Below are positions 1 to 8,056 of a stretch of 64,000 bases of DNA, piece by piece. The stretch's first letter is position 1, and each line of letters opens with the position of its first letter. The position numbers were made by a program, and so were the translations under genes. This stretch comes from Agrobacterium rubi TR3 = NBRC 13261. Its GTDB lineage: Bacteria > Pseudomonadota > Alphaproteobacteria > Rhizobiales > Rhizobiaceae. The notes under the pieces were generated by a model. That model was not told the DNA's origin and did not search any database. It was given only the letters and a program-made list of their open reading frames with translations. The stretch covers positions 62,001-126,000 of the forward strand of contig NZ_BBJU01000003.1 in assembly GCF_000739935.1 (NCBI RefSeq), written 5' to 3'.

Positions 1-432
1 TGGGCCGAAGACCAAGGCCAGCTTGACGATGTAGGGCGCGACGAAAGCCAAAGCGATGGTGGCGATGAGGCCAGCCACGAAGGAGCCGATGGCGGCGGTG
101 GCCAGCGCCGGTCCGCCACGTCCCGCGCGGGCCATCTTGTTGCCCTCCAGTGCTGTGACGATGGAGGCGCTTTCACCGGGTGTGTTCAGTAGGATCGAGG
201 TTGTCGAGCCGCCATACATGCCGCCGTAATAGATACCGGCAAACATGATGAGCGATCCGGCTGGATCGAGCTGGTAGGTGACGGGCAGAAGCAGCGCAAC
301 GGTCAGTGCCGGGCCAATGCCGGGCAGAACGCCCACGGCAGTGCCGAGCGTAACGCCGATCAGTGCGTAAAGAAGGTTCATCGGTTGCGCAGCAACCGCG
401 ATGCCTTGCAGCAGAAAATCAAAAGTGCTCAT
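1..432 (-). CDS. tctA: Tripartite tricarboxylate transporter large permease TctA (5' part only)
   Basis: This is the N-terminal 144 codons of the large (normally about 500 residue, 12-helix) permease of a TTT-family transporter. TTT systems use a periplasmic binding protein and an ion gradient to import carboxylates such as citrate. The start is the ATG at 432-430. The hydrophobic sequence contains the Gly/Pro-rich motif [17 protein letters not shown] and the following [19 protein letters not shown] segment, both typical of TctA. It is last in a minus-strand tctC-tctB-tctA order, 94 bases after tctB. The reading frame stays open to base 1, so the gene is cut by the window edge and is not broken. 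The family assignment is firm; the substrate is unknown. Confidence 0.93.
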   Translation of the reverse strand, partial: MSTFDFLLQGIAVAAQPMNLLYALIGVTLGTAVGVLPGIGPALTVALLLPVTYQLDPAGSLIMFAGIYYGGMYGGSTTSILLNTPGESASIVTALEGNKMARAGRGGPALATAAIGSFVAGLIATIALAFVAPYIVKLALVFGP

Positions 433-526
433 GGACAGTTGTCCCCCTGTCGGGTGAAGCCCTTGCTGCGCTTAAAATGCGGGCGCCAAGGCTTCATGTC
501 TTGTTGTTTATCGAGTGGATCGGCCG

Positions 527-1021
527 TCAGAAGAACAGCCGCTCCAAGGGTCCAGCGGGCAGCGACAGTTGCAACAGCTGCGCAAAGATCACCCAGATGA
601 TGAAGCTGAAAACGATACCGATGGGGATCGAATACCAGAGCTTGCGTTTGCCAAAGGCGCGCGCGGTAAACGCAAAGAGCAGGCCGGTGGCAATCGAAAA
701 GCCAGCGACGTTCAGCAGAAGCATCTGCGCGGCAAGACCGGCGATGACCCAGAAGACAGGTCCCATTTCCTGTTTGTCACGGGCCGGAAACTCATTGCGC
801 CACGCTTCGAACCCGGTCCAGATCGCAAGTCCGACAAGACAGAAGGCAATGGCGTAAGGAACGGTGGCCGGGCCGACCGGAGAATAACCGGTGACACTGG
901 CAAGCCGTGCCGAATCCCAGAAAATCACGGCGGCAACGATCACCAGAAAAACGGCGATGCCGAACGCCGCCCAATCAGGGCGGCGCTTTGTGGGTTGGGA
1001 AGGGGATGAACCCTGGCTCAT
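527..1021 (-). CDS. tctB: Tripartite tricarboxylate transporter small permease TctB
   Basis: A 164-residue inner-membrane protein with about four hydrophobic segments and a charged N-terminus. This matches the small permease of TTT transporters, which is poorly conserved in sequence but constant in size and position. Its ATG overlaps the tctC stop codon (ATGA, 1018-1021), so translation is probably coupled. The assignment rests mainly on its place between tctC and tctA and on its membrane profile. Confidence 0.88.
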   Translation of the reverse strand: MSQGSSPSQPTKRRPDWAAFGIAVFLVIVAAVIFWDSARLASVTGYSPVGPATVPYAIAFCLVGLAIWTGFEAWRNEFPARDKQEMGPVFWVIAGLAAQMLLLNVAGFSIATGLLFAFTARAFGKRKLWYSIPIGIVFSFIIWVIFAQLLQLSLPAGPLERLFF

Positions 1022-1962
1022 TTTACCAGTCCGATGTCTTTGAGGATGGCTTCAGTCGAGGCGGTGTCCTTTGCAAGCTGTTCCTTGAAAGCGTCACCGG
1101 CAAGATAGGTGTCCATCCAGCCCTTGGTCTTCAGCGTTTCCTGCCACTTGGCAGACTTCGCCAGTTTTTCGACATCGGCGCTGACGGCCTTTTCCTGCTC
1201 AGGCGTCAGGCCTGGAGGGGCTGCAACCATGCGCCAGTTCTGGATCACGACGTCGAGGCCGCTTTCCTTGAGCGTCGGTGCTTCGATGCCTTCAATCTTG
1301 GCTTCGCTGGAGATGGCGAGAAGACGAACGGTTCCGGCCTTCACCTGGCTTTCGAATTCGCCATAGCTGGAAATACCGGCGGTTACCTGCGCGCCGAGAA
1401 TAGAGGCCAGCGCCTCACCGCCGCCGGAGTAAGCGATATAGTTGATCTTGGTTGGATCAACGCCAGCAGCCTTGGCAATCAGGCCCGCCGTGATGTGGTC
1501 GGTGCCGCCAGCCGAACCGCCGCCCCAGGATACGCTGCCCGGGTCTTTCTTGAGCTGCTCGATGAGCTGGCCGATGTTCTCAAGCGGCGAAGATGCTGGA
1601 ACGACGATGACTTCGTATTCACCCGTCAAACGCGCAATCGGCGTGACGTCCTTCAGAGTAACGGGTGCCTTGTTGGTGAGGATCGCGCCCACCATGACGT
1701 AGCCGCCGACGATCAGAGCGTTGGGATTGCCCTTCTGCTGGCTTGCGAACTGTGCAAGGCCGATGGTGCCGCCAGCGCCGGGAACGTTTTGAACCTGAAC
1801 GCGCTTGGAAATGCCGTCTTCCTGCAGAACGGTCTGCAACGAACGCGCCGTTTGGTCCCAGCCGCCGCCAGGGTTGGCCGGTGCGATGATGGTGTAATCG
1901 GCTGCTGCCGCTGGAAGTGCCATTGCGCCTGCGAGAAGCGAAGCGATGAGAAAATGCTTCAA
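1018..1962 (-). CDS. tctC: Tripartite tricarboxylate transporter substrate-binding protein TctC
   Basis: Periplasmic solute receptor of the TTT (Bug/TctC) family, 314 residues. I chose the TTG at 1962-1960 because an AAGGAG ribosome-binding site lies at 1976-1971. The protein then begins with a lysine and a clean signal peptide ending at AAA-ADY. Just after it is the motif IIAPANPGGGWDQTARSLQ, the hallmark loop that closes over a carboxylate in Bug proteins. A longer in-frame reading exists upstream but has no ribosome-binding site and would bury the signal peptide. It overlaps tctB by four bases. Confidence 0.93.
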   Translation of the reverse strand: MKHFLIASLLAGAMALPAAAADYTIIAPANPGGGWDQTARSLQTVLQEDGISKRVQVQNVPGAGGTIGLAQFASQQKGNPNALIVGGYVMVGAILTNKAPVTLKDVTPIARLTGEYEVIVVPASSPLENIGQLIEQLKKDPGSVSWGGGSAGGTDHITAGLIAKAAGVDPTKINYIAYSGGGEALASILGAQVTAGISSYGEFESQVKAGTVRLLAISSEAKIEGIEAPTLKESGLDVVIQNWRMVAAPPGLTPEQEKAVSADVEKLAKSAKWQETLKTKGWMDTYLAGDAFKEQLAKDTASTEAILKDIGLVK

Positions 1963-2206
1963 AGTGAACCCTCCTTGTATGCCGTTTCGGCATGTTGTTG
2001 TGATCGCGGAAGGGGCGCGCACGGACGACATCAAGGGTGGCAAACCAGCGACCCGAACCATCTGTCCTGTGAGACTTATCCTCCCGCTTCTTCAGTCCGC
2101 CTCCACGGATGAACCAAGAACTGCACAGCACCATAGAAAGCTGTCATCTAACTGACGCTTGGCAATTCCTCAGCACATTTACTGTCTATTAATTTTTGAA
2201 AAACGT

Positions 2207-3286
2207 CTACTGGGCGCGCAAAGCTTCGTTCCAGCGCTCAATGATGCGGGCTCGCTTGACCTGATCGAGATAGACCATCAGCCCCGGACTGACCGGTACA
2301 GGCCGCAATTGCGCGCCGTGGATGGCCTGCATCATGTTGGCCGTGTTGTCGCCCGCCACGTCAGGGCTGACGGCGGGGATCTGCAACTGCCGCGCCATGA
2401 TGGTCTGTCCCTCCTTCGACATGAAGAATTCCAGATAGCGGCGACCCAGTTCTGCATTTTTCGCTGCCTGCGGCACCAGCCCGATGCGCGACATGACGAC
2501 GGTATAGTCCTTCGGCAGCACGATGCCGACATCGGGGTGGCGCGATGCCCAATCCGCTGCATAGGAGCCGAGGATGTTGTAGCCCAGCACGAAACGGCCA
2601 TCGGAGATGCGTTCCAGGATGGCGGAACTGGTGGAATACACCTTCACGCCTGCCGTTCCCATGCTCTTGATGACGTTCCAGATATCGCCGAATTGTTCCT
2701 GATCCCGCGACATGAAGAGAAAGCCGACGCCGGAGCGCTCTATGTCGTAGGTCGCGATGCGCCCGTGGACCTCTTTGGCGTGCCGCTCCAGATAATCCAC
2801 GAATTCTGCCCGGCTGGCCGGGGGCTTTTCGGTCTGGAAACTCGGCTTATGGTAGACGAAGACGGCGGGCTCGAAGGTCAGCGCATAGGCCGTGTTGCGC
2901 CAGTTTGCCCATGCGGGCCAGCGCGCGCTCATTGGCAGATCGGAGCGCTGAGCGTAACCGTCATTGCTGAGTTTGACCTGAAGATCCATGGCGGAGGAAA
3001 AGGCGAAATCGGCGGTTTTTTCACCCGCATCCGTTTCGCGCACGATGCGATCGTAAATCTCCCCCGTCAGCATGTCCTCGTAGGAAACAGCCACATCCGG
3101 GTTCGCCTTCTGGAAGCCTTCGATCATCGGTGTGGCAAGCGGCTCGTCGAGCGAAGAGTAGACCACGAGCGTTTCCGCATCCGCCTTGCCGGAAAGGGCA
3201 GGAAAAAGCATCTGCTGCGCCTGCAAACAGGTGGCGGCAGTCAGGAAAAGACAGAGAGACAGAAGAATACGCATGGAAAAGATCAT
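2207..3286 (-). CDS. Periplasmic extracellular solute-binding protein, probable co-receptor of the adjacent two-component system
   Basis: A 359-residue secreted binding protein of the iron/2-aminoethylphosphonate-like family (AfuA/PotD fold). After a signal peptide ending near LQAQQ it shows LVVYSSLDEPLATPMIEGF, the typical first strand and helix of that family. The start at 3286 is preferred over 3304 because AAGGCG stands seven bases before it. No ABC permease or ATPase gene is nearby, so it is unlikely to work in import here. Its start lies 72 bases from the divergent response regulator, and it points the same way as tctCBA. I infer that it presents a ligand to the sensor kinase. The ligand is unknown. 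Confidence 0.8.
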   Translation of the reverse strand: MIFSMRILLSLCLFLTAATCLQAQQMLFPALSGKADAETLVVYSSLDEPLATPMIEGFQKANPDVAVSYEDMLTGEIYDRIVRETDAGEKTADFAFSSAMDLQVKLSNDGYAQRSDLPMSARWPAWANWRNTAYALTFEPAVFVYHKPSFQTEKPPASRAEFVDYLERHAKEVHGRIATYDIERSGVGFLFMSRDQEQFGDIWNVIKSMGTAGVKVYSTSSAILERISDGRFVLGYNILGSYAADWASRHPDVGIVLPKDYTVVMSRIGLVPQAAKNAELGRRYLEFFMSKEGQTIMARQLQIPAVSPDVAGDNTANMMQAIHGAQLRPVPVSPGLMVYLDQVKRARIIERWNEALRAQ

Positions 3287-3358
3287 GCCGCAGCGCCTTG
3301 CCATTCACAAGACGGAAAGGCTTGGATAGTTTCAAAGCCAAATGGAGGATTACTGGCG

Positions 3359-4039
3359 TTGAGAATTCTGCTGGTGGAGGACAATCAGGTTCTGTCGGAA
3401 GGCCTTTCTGCGCTTTTGCGGGGAAGCGGCTATGCCGTGGACGTGGTGTCCGATGGCGCGTCCGCCTCTGCCGCCATCGCCGCTGAAAATTTCGATCTCG
3501 TGATTCTCGATCTCAACCTGCCGGAAATGGACGGCATAGACGTGTTGCGTTCCATGCGCGCCCGTCAGGACAAGGCGGCGGTGTTGATCCTCACCGCCCG
3601 CGGTTCGCCGGAGGAGCGGGTAAAGGGGCTCGATCTCGGTGCCGACGATTACATGACCAAGCCTTTCGACATCAATGAATTCGAGGCGCGGGTACGGGTG
3701 CTGCTGCGCCGCAATGCCGGGCTGCGCTCTTCGCTCGCCAGCTTCGGTAACGTCTCCTTCGACCTCACCTCGCGCACATTTTCCGCCGAAGGGCATCCGC
3801 TCGACATTCCCGCACGCGAGGTGGCGCTGCTGGAAGTGCTGTTCATGCGCGCCGGAAAAGTGGTGGCAAAGGAAGCCATCGTGCAGTCTTTGACCGGCTT
3901 CGATGACGAGCTTTCCGGCAATGCCATCGAGCAATATGTCAGCCGTCTGCGCAAACGTCTGGGGCCTCACGGGCTGACGGTGAAGACGGCGCGGGGCATA
4001 GGCTATTACCTCGAAAAACTGCCGGAGACCGCGCAATGA
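3359..4039 (+). CDS. tctD: OmpR-family response regulator, TctD-like
   Basis: A 226-residue regulator with an N-terminal receiver domain and a C-terminal winged helix. The acidic pocket is in LLVEDN, the phosphorylated aspartate is D51 in LVILDLNLP, and the conserved lysine is in YMTKPFD. The C-terminal half (about 125-222) has the OmpR/PhoB DNA-binding pattern ending in ARGIGYYL. The start is a TTG at 3359 with GGAGGA ten bases upstream; no ATG fits. It overlaps the kinase gene by four bases (ATGA), so the two form one transcript. By position it probably controls tctCBA and the divergent binding protein. Confidence 0.88.
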   Translation: MRILLVEDNQVLSEGLSALLRGSGYAVDVVSDGASASAAIAAENFDLVILDLNLPEMDGIDVLRSMRARQDKAAVLILTARGSPEERVKGLDLGADDYMTKPFDINEFEARVRVLLRRNAGLRSSLASFGNVSFDLTSRTFSAEGHPLDIPAREVALLEVLFMRAGKVVAKEAIVQSLTGFDDELSGNAIEQYVSRLRKRLGPHGLTVKTARGIGYYLEKLPETAQ

Positions 4040-5412
4040 GGCAGGCCGCCTATTCGCTGCGGCGGCGCCTGCTGGGCTGGCTTCTCATTTCCACGGCCAT
4101 CATCGGCTGCATCGCGCTGGCCGATACCTATCGTGAGGCCATCAACACTGCCAACATCGTCTCCGACCGTGTGCTCTCCGGCTCTGCCTTGGCAATTGCC
4201 GAGCGGGTCGTGGTGTCTGAAAACGGTTCGCTGGAGGTGGACATTCCCTACGTGGCGCTGGAAATGCTGACATCTGCTGCGCAGGACAGGGTATTTTACC
4301 GGGTGGATGGTCCAAACGGCCAGTTTCTGACCGGCTATCAAAATCTGCCCTCGGTGGACAAGGCGCGCAGCGACGCACCGATTTTCATCGACGCAGAATT
4401 TCGTGGCGAGCCCATTCGTGTCGCGGCGATCGAGCGTTTTGCATCGACGGGCGTCAACTCTGTGCCGTTTACCGTGACGGTGGCAGAGACCACGATTGCC
4501 CGTAGCCGCCTGGCGCAGGCGATCATTATTCGCTCCGCGCTTCGCCTTCTGTTCATGATCATCGGTGCGGCTATTATCGTGTGGATTGCGGTGACGATTT
4601 CACTGCGCCCACTGTATCGGCTCAGCGAAGCCATCGATGAACGCAGCCCCAACGATCTGCATCCGATCCGCCAATCCGTGCCGGTGGAAGTCGAGAACCT
4701 CGTGGAAACGGTGAATTCCTTCATGGTGCGGCTGCAATCGGCGCTGGATGCGCTACGGCATTTTACGGGGAATGCCAGCCATCAGTTGAGAACGCCGCTT
4801 GCGATTATTCGCACGCAGTTGGCGCTCTCGGCACGCGCTTCGACCTTGCAGGAGGCACAGGCAGCTGCTCACAAGGGCGACGCTTCTGTCGCACATGCAG
4901 AGCATATTCTGGCGCAACTGCTGCGCATGGCCAATATTGATGCTGCCGGTTCTGGAGAGAAGCAAAGCCTTGTCGACGTCGATCTCGTCTCGCTGGCGCA
5001 ATCCGTCACGGCTGACTACGTGCCTGCCGCCGCAGATGCTGGCATCGACCTTGGTTTCGAACAGGTGGAGACGGCGAGCATTCCGGCAGAACCGCTTTTG
5101 CTGGGCGAGTTGCTGGGCAATCTCATCAGCAACGCCATTGCCTATGCCGGACGCGGTGCGGAGGTAACGGTGAGGGTGGGAAAAGTTCAAGGCTCGGCGT
5201 TTATCGAGGTGGAAGATAACGGTCCGGGAATTTCTGCGGAAAAAAGAGACGTCGTACGGCAGCGCTTCGCCAGAGGCGATGGGAATGCGGCACCCGGCGC
5301 AGGACTTGGCCTCGCAATTGTCGAAGAGATTGCTGCACTGTTTAACGGGCAATTGTCTCTTGAAGACGGCACGTCTGGAAAAGGTCTGAAAGCCACCGTG
5401 CGTTTTTCGTGA
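4036..5412 (+). CDS. tctE: Sensor histidine kinase, TctE-like
   Basis: A 458-residue inner-membrane sensor kinase. Helix 1 (about 12-29) and helix 2 (about 167-189) flank a periplasmic domain of about 135 residues of the type seen in TctE-like kinases. The dimerisation and phosphorylation box has H249 in NASHQLRTPL. The ATP-binding part has an N box (LISNAIAYA), DNGPGI and GLGLAIV. It is translationally coupled to the upstream regulator. A 10-bp perfect hairpin spans its stop codon at 5411-5434. The periplasmic domain may sense the neighbouring binding protein, which is inference. Confidence 0.9.
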   Translation: MRQAAYSLRRRLLGWLLISTAIIGCIALADTYREAINTANIVSDRVLSGSALAIAERVVVSENGSLEVDIPYVALEMLTSAAQDRVFYRVDGPNGQFLTGYQNLPSVDKARSDAPIFIDAEFRGEPIRVAAIERFASTGVNSVPFTVTVAETTIARSRLAQAIIIRSALRLLFMIIGAAIIVWIAVTISLRPLYRLSEAIDERSPNDLHPIRQSVPVEVENLVETVNSFMVRLQSALDALRHFTGNASHQLRTPLAIIRTQLALSARASTLQEAQAAAHKGDASVAHAEHILAQLLRMANIDAAGSGEKQSLVDVDLVSLAQSVTADYVPAAADAGIDLGFEQVETASIPAEPLLLGELLGNLISNAIAYAGRGAEVTVRVGKVQGSAFIEVEDNGPGISAEKRDVVRQRFARGDGNAAPGAGLGLAIVEEIAALFNGQLSLEDGTSGKGLKATVRFS

Positions 5413-5434
5413 AGCGGCGCATGAGCGCCGCTTC
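5411..5434 (+). terminator. Hairpin at the end of the kinase gene
   Basis: Perfect 10-bp inverted repeat, GAAGCGGCGC / GCGCCGCTTC, with a four-base loop. It begins at the kinase stop codon and lies between two converging genes. The T-run is weak, so it may act only as a stabilising or partial terminator. Confidence 0.5.
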
Positions 5435-5451
5435 GTTGGTCGAAAGCGATG

Positions 5452-5850
5452 TTACTCGTTAATCTTGTCGATCAGCTGCATCATGATGTCCGAACAAGCC
5501 TTCATCGGCTCGTCATCGGCGCATTTGATGTCGATCTTGGTTTCGCCCTGCTCCAGGCGGAAATGCGCGCCCTTAGAAGGTGGCGGAGGCGGTGGTGGCA
5601 TCATCATGCGATCACGCGGGCCGCCTTCTCGTGGACCGCCCTCTTTAGGACCCCAATGGCCGGGTGGTGGCGGTGGAGGAGGGGCATCGGCTCTTGGCCC
5701 AGCACCCGGAGGTGGTGGAGGAGGCGGTGGCGCATCAGCCTGTTGGCCCGCATCTGGCGCGCCGCCTGGAGGCGGTGGTGGTGGCTGCTGGGCAAACGTA
5801 GACCCTGCCGCTAGGAACAGCGCGGCACCGGCAATAATCAGCTTTTTCAT
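5452..5850 (-). CDS. Small secreted proline-rich protein, function unknown
   Basis: A 132-residue exported protein. I took MKKLIIAG at 5850 as the start, giving a textbook signal peptide ending AGSTFAQQ with AGAGG upstream. The first half of the mature part is runs of four to eight prolines separated by Gly/Ala/Asp-rich linkers. The C-terminal 40 residues look folded and contain two cysteines (in KCADD and KACSD), which could form a disulfide. I do not recognise the family beyond low-complexity resemblance. The plus strand here also reads as an open glycine-rich frame, which is a composition artefact. Confidence 0.75.
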   Translation of the reverse strand: MKKLIIAGAALFLAAGSTFAQQPPPPPPGGAPDAGQQADAPPPPPPPPGAGPRADAPPPPPPPGHWGPKEGGPREGGPRDRMMMPPPPPPPSKGAHFRLEQGETKIDIKCADDEPMKACSDIMMQLIDKINE

Positions 5851-5950
5851 GAGGGAGACCTCTGTGTTTGACAATGTGAAAACAACGGTCAGTCAGGCGG
5901 TCGGTTGCTCCCCAGCGAAAATAAAGTTCAAGATTCTCATCGGTAAAAAA

Positions 5951-6835
5951 TTACCCCATCCGCTCCGATGCATAACTCCCGGGGCTTGGCGGGAAGACCA
6001 CCGTACGATTGCCGTTGATGAAGGTGCGGTGGTGGATGTGGGCGTGGATGGCGCGGGCTAGGACCTGGCTTTCGACATCGCGGCCGAGCGACACGTAATC
6101 TTCCGCTGATTGCGCGTGGGTGACGCGGACCGTGTCCTGCTCGATGATCGGGCCTTCGTCCAGATCGGCGGTGACGTAATGCGCTGTCGCGCCGATGAGC
6201 TTTACGCCGCGCTCGTACGCCTGCTTGTAAGGGTTGGCACCCTTGAAGCTGGGCAGGAAGGAGTGGTGGATGTTGATGATGCGGCCCGACATCTTGCGGC
6301 ACATCTCGTCCGACAGCACCTGCATGTAACGCGCCAGCACAACCAGTTCAGCACCGCTCGTGTCGATCAGGTCCAGCAGTTGCGCTTCGGCTTTCGGCTT
6401 GTTGTCCTTCGTCACCTTGATGTGGTGGAAGGGAATGTCGTGATTGACGACCACCTTCTGGTATTCGAAATGGTTGGAGACGACGCCGACGATATCGATG
6501 GGCAGAGCACCGATCTTCCAGCGATAGAGCAGGTCGTTCAGGCAGTGGCCGAAACGGGACACCATCAGTAGTGTCTTGGTCCGCTCGCCATCGCTGTAGA
6601 TATTAGCGTCCATGCCGAATTCCTTGGCAATGGGCGCAAAGCCAGACTGAATATTGTCCATGCTTTCACCTTCCTCCGAGATGAAGGAGACGCGCATGAA
6701 GAATTTGCCGGTTTCGAGGTCATCGAACTGGGAGCTGTCGACGATGTTGCAACCCTTGTCCGCCAGATAACCCGAGATGGCGGCGACGATGCCGCGTTTG
6801 GATGTGCAGGCTACGGTCAAAACATAGGTCGTCAT
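5951..6835 (-). CDS. purU: Formyltetrahydrofolate deformylase PurU
   Basis: A 294-residue cytoplasmic enzyme that hydrolyses 10-formyl-tetrahydrofolate to formate and tetrahydrofolate, balancing one-carbon units and supplying formate for purine synthesis. Residues 1-80 are an ACT-like regulatory domain starting TTYVLTVACTSKRGIV. Residues about 90-280 are the formyltransferase-fold domain. Its catalytic signature appears as the Asn and His in INIHHSFLPSFKGANPY and the Asp in TADLDEGPI. Length and both domains are complete. It stands alone between the proline-rich gene and hutX. Confidence 0.95.
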   Translation of the reverse strand: MTTYVLTVACTSKRGIVAAISGYLADKGCNIVDSSQFDDLETGKFFMRVSFISEEGESMDNIQSGFAPIAKEFGMDANIYSDGERTKTLLMVSRFGHCLNDLLYRWKIGALPIDIVGVVSNHFEYQKVVVNHDIPFHHIKVTKDNKPKAEAQLLDLIDTSGAELVVLARYMQVLSDEMCRKMSGRIINIHHSFLPSFKGANPYKQAYERGVKLIGATAHYVTADLDEGPIIEQDTVRVTHAQSAEDYVSLGRDVESQVLARAIHAHIHHRTFINGNRTVVFPPSPGSYASERMG

Positions 6836-6983
6836 CGGCTTCCCCTCATCATGTGTCGCAACGGCCTATAGCGCAGGTCGGGAACGGCGAAAAGCCTCTC
6901 GCACTGAACCAAGGCCTTGAATGGATAGGGCATGTTGGGAGGGGCAAGCCATGCCGGAAGCGACATCGGATGTTCAAAGGAAA

Positions 6984-7012
6984 AGCCGCTACCGAAATTA
7001 AAGGTAGCGGCT
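6984..7012 (-). terminator. Rho-independent terminator downstream of hutX
   Basis: Ten-base arms AGCCGCTACC and GGTAGCGGCT enclose a nine-base AT loop. On the minus strand the stem is followed by TTTT. It sits ten bases past the hutX stop and separates the haem genes from purU. Confidence 0.7.
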
Positions 7013-7021
7013 GAGTTTTCG

Positions 7022-7528
7022 TCAGGAGAGGAAGCTGTCGCGCAGCGCTTCGAATTTCGAAAGCTGGTTGGCCAGCAGTTCCTTGTTTTCGTCGCGGCGC
7101 ACGAACAGCTTGAACATGGCGCTGCCACCGGCATTCATGAACCAGACGGACAGTGACCGGCGACCATGGAACGTGCGGTCCACGAAGGTGATCGTCGCGC
7201 AATTGTCTTTCTTGATGTGCCCGCCAATGGGGCTGTCACCATGAATGTTGAACCAGCCATGTCCTTCCGTTCCCTCCGGCAGGTGGCCGGGAACTTCGAA
7301 GACGATGTCCGGCGTCTGCACGATCATCAGAACTTCGCCCCAGCTGCGTAGCTCGTTCCAGATATCGATGAACTTCTCGGCGGGCGCGGAGACGGCGGCA
7401 CCGTGCGGCAGAACGGCCAGCACGTCAGCCGGTGTCACGCCAGCAGTTGCCGCAATGGCTTCCACCACGCCATCGGGTTTTTCGGCAAGCGCTGCCCTTG
7501 CGCGCTCGGCAATGGACGTGTCGCTCAT
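7022..7528 (-). CDS. hutX: Haem utilisation cytosolic carrier protein HutX
   Basis: A 168-residue protein of the HutX/HuvX family (haem-iron utilisation, HemS-related fold). Family members bind haem in the cytoplasm and pass it to a haem-degrading enzyme. The N-terminal 50 residues look like a helical region, followed by the conserved core with SWGEVLMIVQTPDIVFEVPG and GHIKKDNCATITFVDR. The start overlaps the stop of the upstream monooxygenase gene (ATGA, 7525-7528). The divergent hmuTUV operon supports a haem role. Confidence 0.88.
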   Translation of the reverse strand: MSDTSIAERARAALAEKPDGVVEAIAATAGVTPADVLAVLPHGAAVSAPAEKFIDIWNELRSWGEVLMIVQTPDIVFEVPGHLPEGTEGHGWFNIHGDSPIGGHIKKDNCATITFVDRTFHGRRSLSVWFMNAGGSAMFKLFVRRDENKELLANQLSKFEALRDSFLS

Positions 7529-7878
7529 GCCTGGGCTGCCACGGGCAGGTCTTCGCCGTTCTGGCCCTCGTGAATGATCACGTCGAAGCCTTCGAAATGC
7601 GGTCCTGAGAGATACTCGACCTTGCCGCGATTGTTGCCGGCATTGGCGTGAGCCGCGCGGAACTGTTCGGATTTCGTCCAGGCGGTGAAATCGTCTTTGG
7701 TGGCCCAGACGGTGTGGGATGCGTAAAGCGTGTGGTCGTCCGCTTTCGCGCCCTTCAGCATGTGAAACTCGACATAGCCCGGCATTTCGGCGAGGTGACG
7801 CTTGCGCTCGCGCCAGATGGTCTCAAACGCTTCTTCAAAGCCCGGCACGACACGGAACCGGTTCATGGCAATAAACAT
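7525..7878 (-). CDS. IsdG/HmuD-like haem-degrading monooxygenase (ABM fold)
   Basis: A 117-residue small dimeric ferredoxin-like (ABM superfamily) protein. I chose MFIAMNRFRV at 7878 because AAGGGAGA lies just upstream; the longer frame has no such signal. It carries the IsdG-type N-terminal Asn (MNRF) and the conserved His in EFHMLKG and Trp in SHTVWATKDDF. These are consistent with a non-canonical haem oxygenase like HmuD/HmuQ of Bradyrhizobium. It is coupled to hutX and divergent from the haem importer, so it probably releases iron from imported haem. A general antibiotic-biosynthesis monooxygenase role is a less likely alternative. Confidence 0.82.
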   Translation of the reverse strand: MFIAMNRFRVVPGFEEAFETIWRERKRHLAEMPGYVEFHMLKGAKADDHTLYASHTVWATKDDFTAWTKSEQFRAAHANAGNNRGKVEYLSGPHFEGFDVIIHEGQNGEDLPVAAQA

Positions 7879-7947
7879 GGATAGTCTCCCTTTCAGTTCT
7901 GGCACCAGTGTTGGCACCGCTGCCCCTGGGGACGGAGATATTAAAGA

Positions 7948-8005
7948 TAACAAAAATAGTCAACTTATCGGATTGTGCGGTTTATAAAGATGTGTAATTA
8001 ACTCA
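7948..8005. promoter_or_regulatory. Possible iron-responsive operators between the two haem operons
   Basis: Two near-matches to the rhizobial iron-responsive (RirA-type) operator TGA-N9-TCA lie in the divergent promoter region. One is at 7948-7962 (TAA-N9-TCA) and the other at 7991-8005 (TGT-N9-TCA), each with one mismatch. The region is AT-rich and holds both promoters. The assignment is by motif only. Confidence 0.35.
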
Positions 8006-8056
8006 ACTTATATGGCGTGCAGGCTGTAGCGCGCCGCATTGTTTCAGGATTATGCC

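Noticed and set aside
907-2112. Long plus-strand open frame opposite tctC and tctB
   Set aside because: It lies antisense to two well-supported transporter genes and its translation is a GC-rich shadow (Arg/Gly/Asp-rich).
2159-3358. Upstream extension of the response regulator frame
   Set aside because: It is antisense to the binding protein gene; a TTG at 3359 with GGAGGA is a normal start for a regulator of family length.
5465-6061. Glycine-rich plus-strand frame opposite the polyproline gene
   Set aside because: Poly-Gly is the reverse complement of poly-Pro codons; there is no signal peptide or ribosome-binding site.
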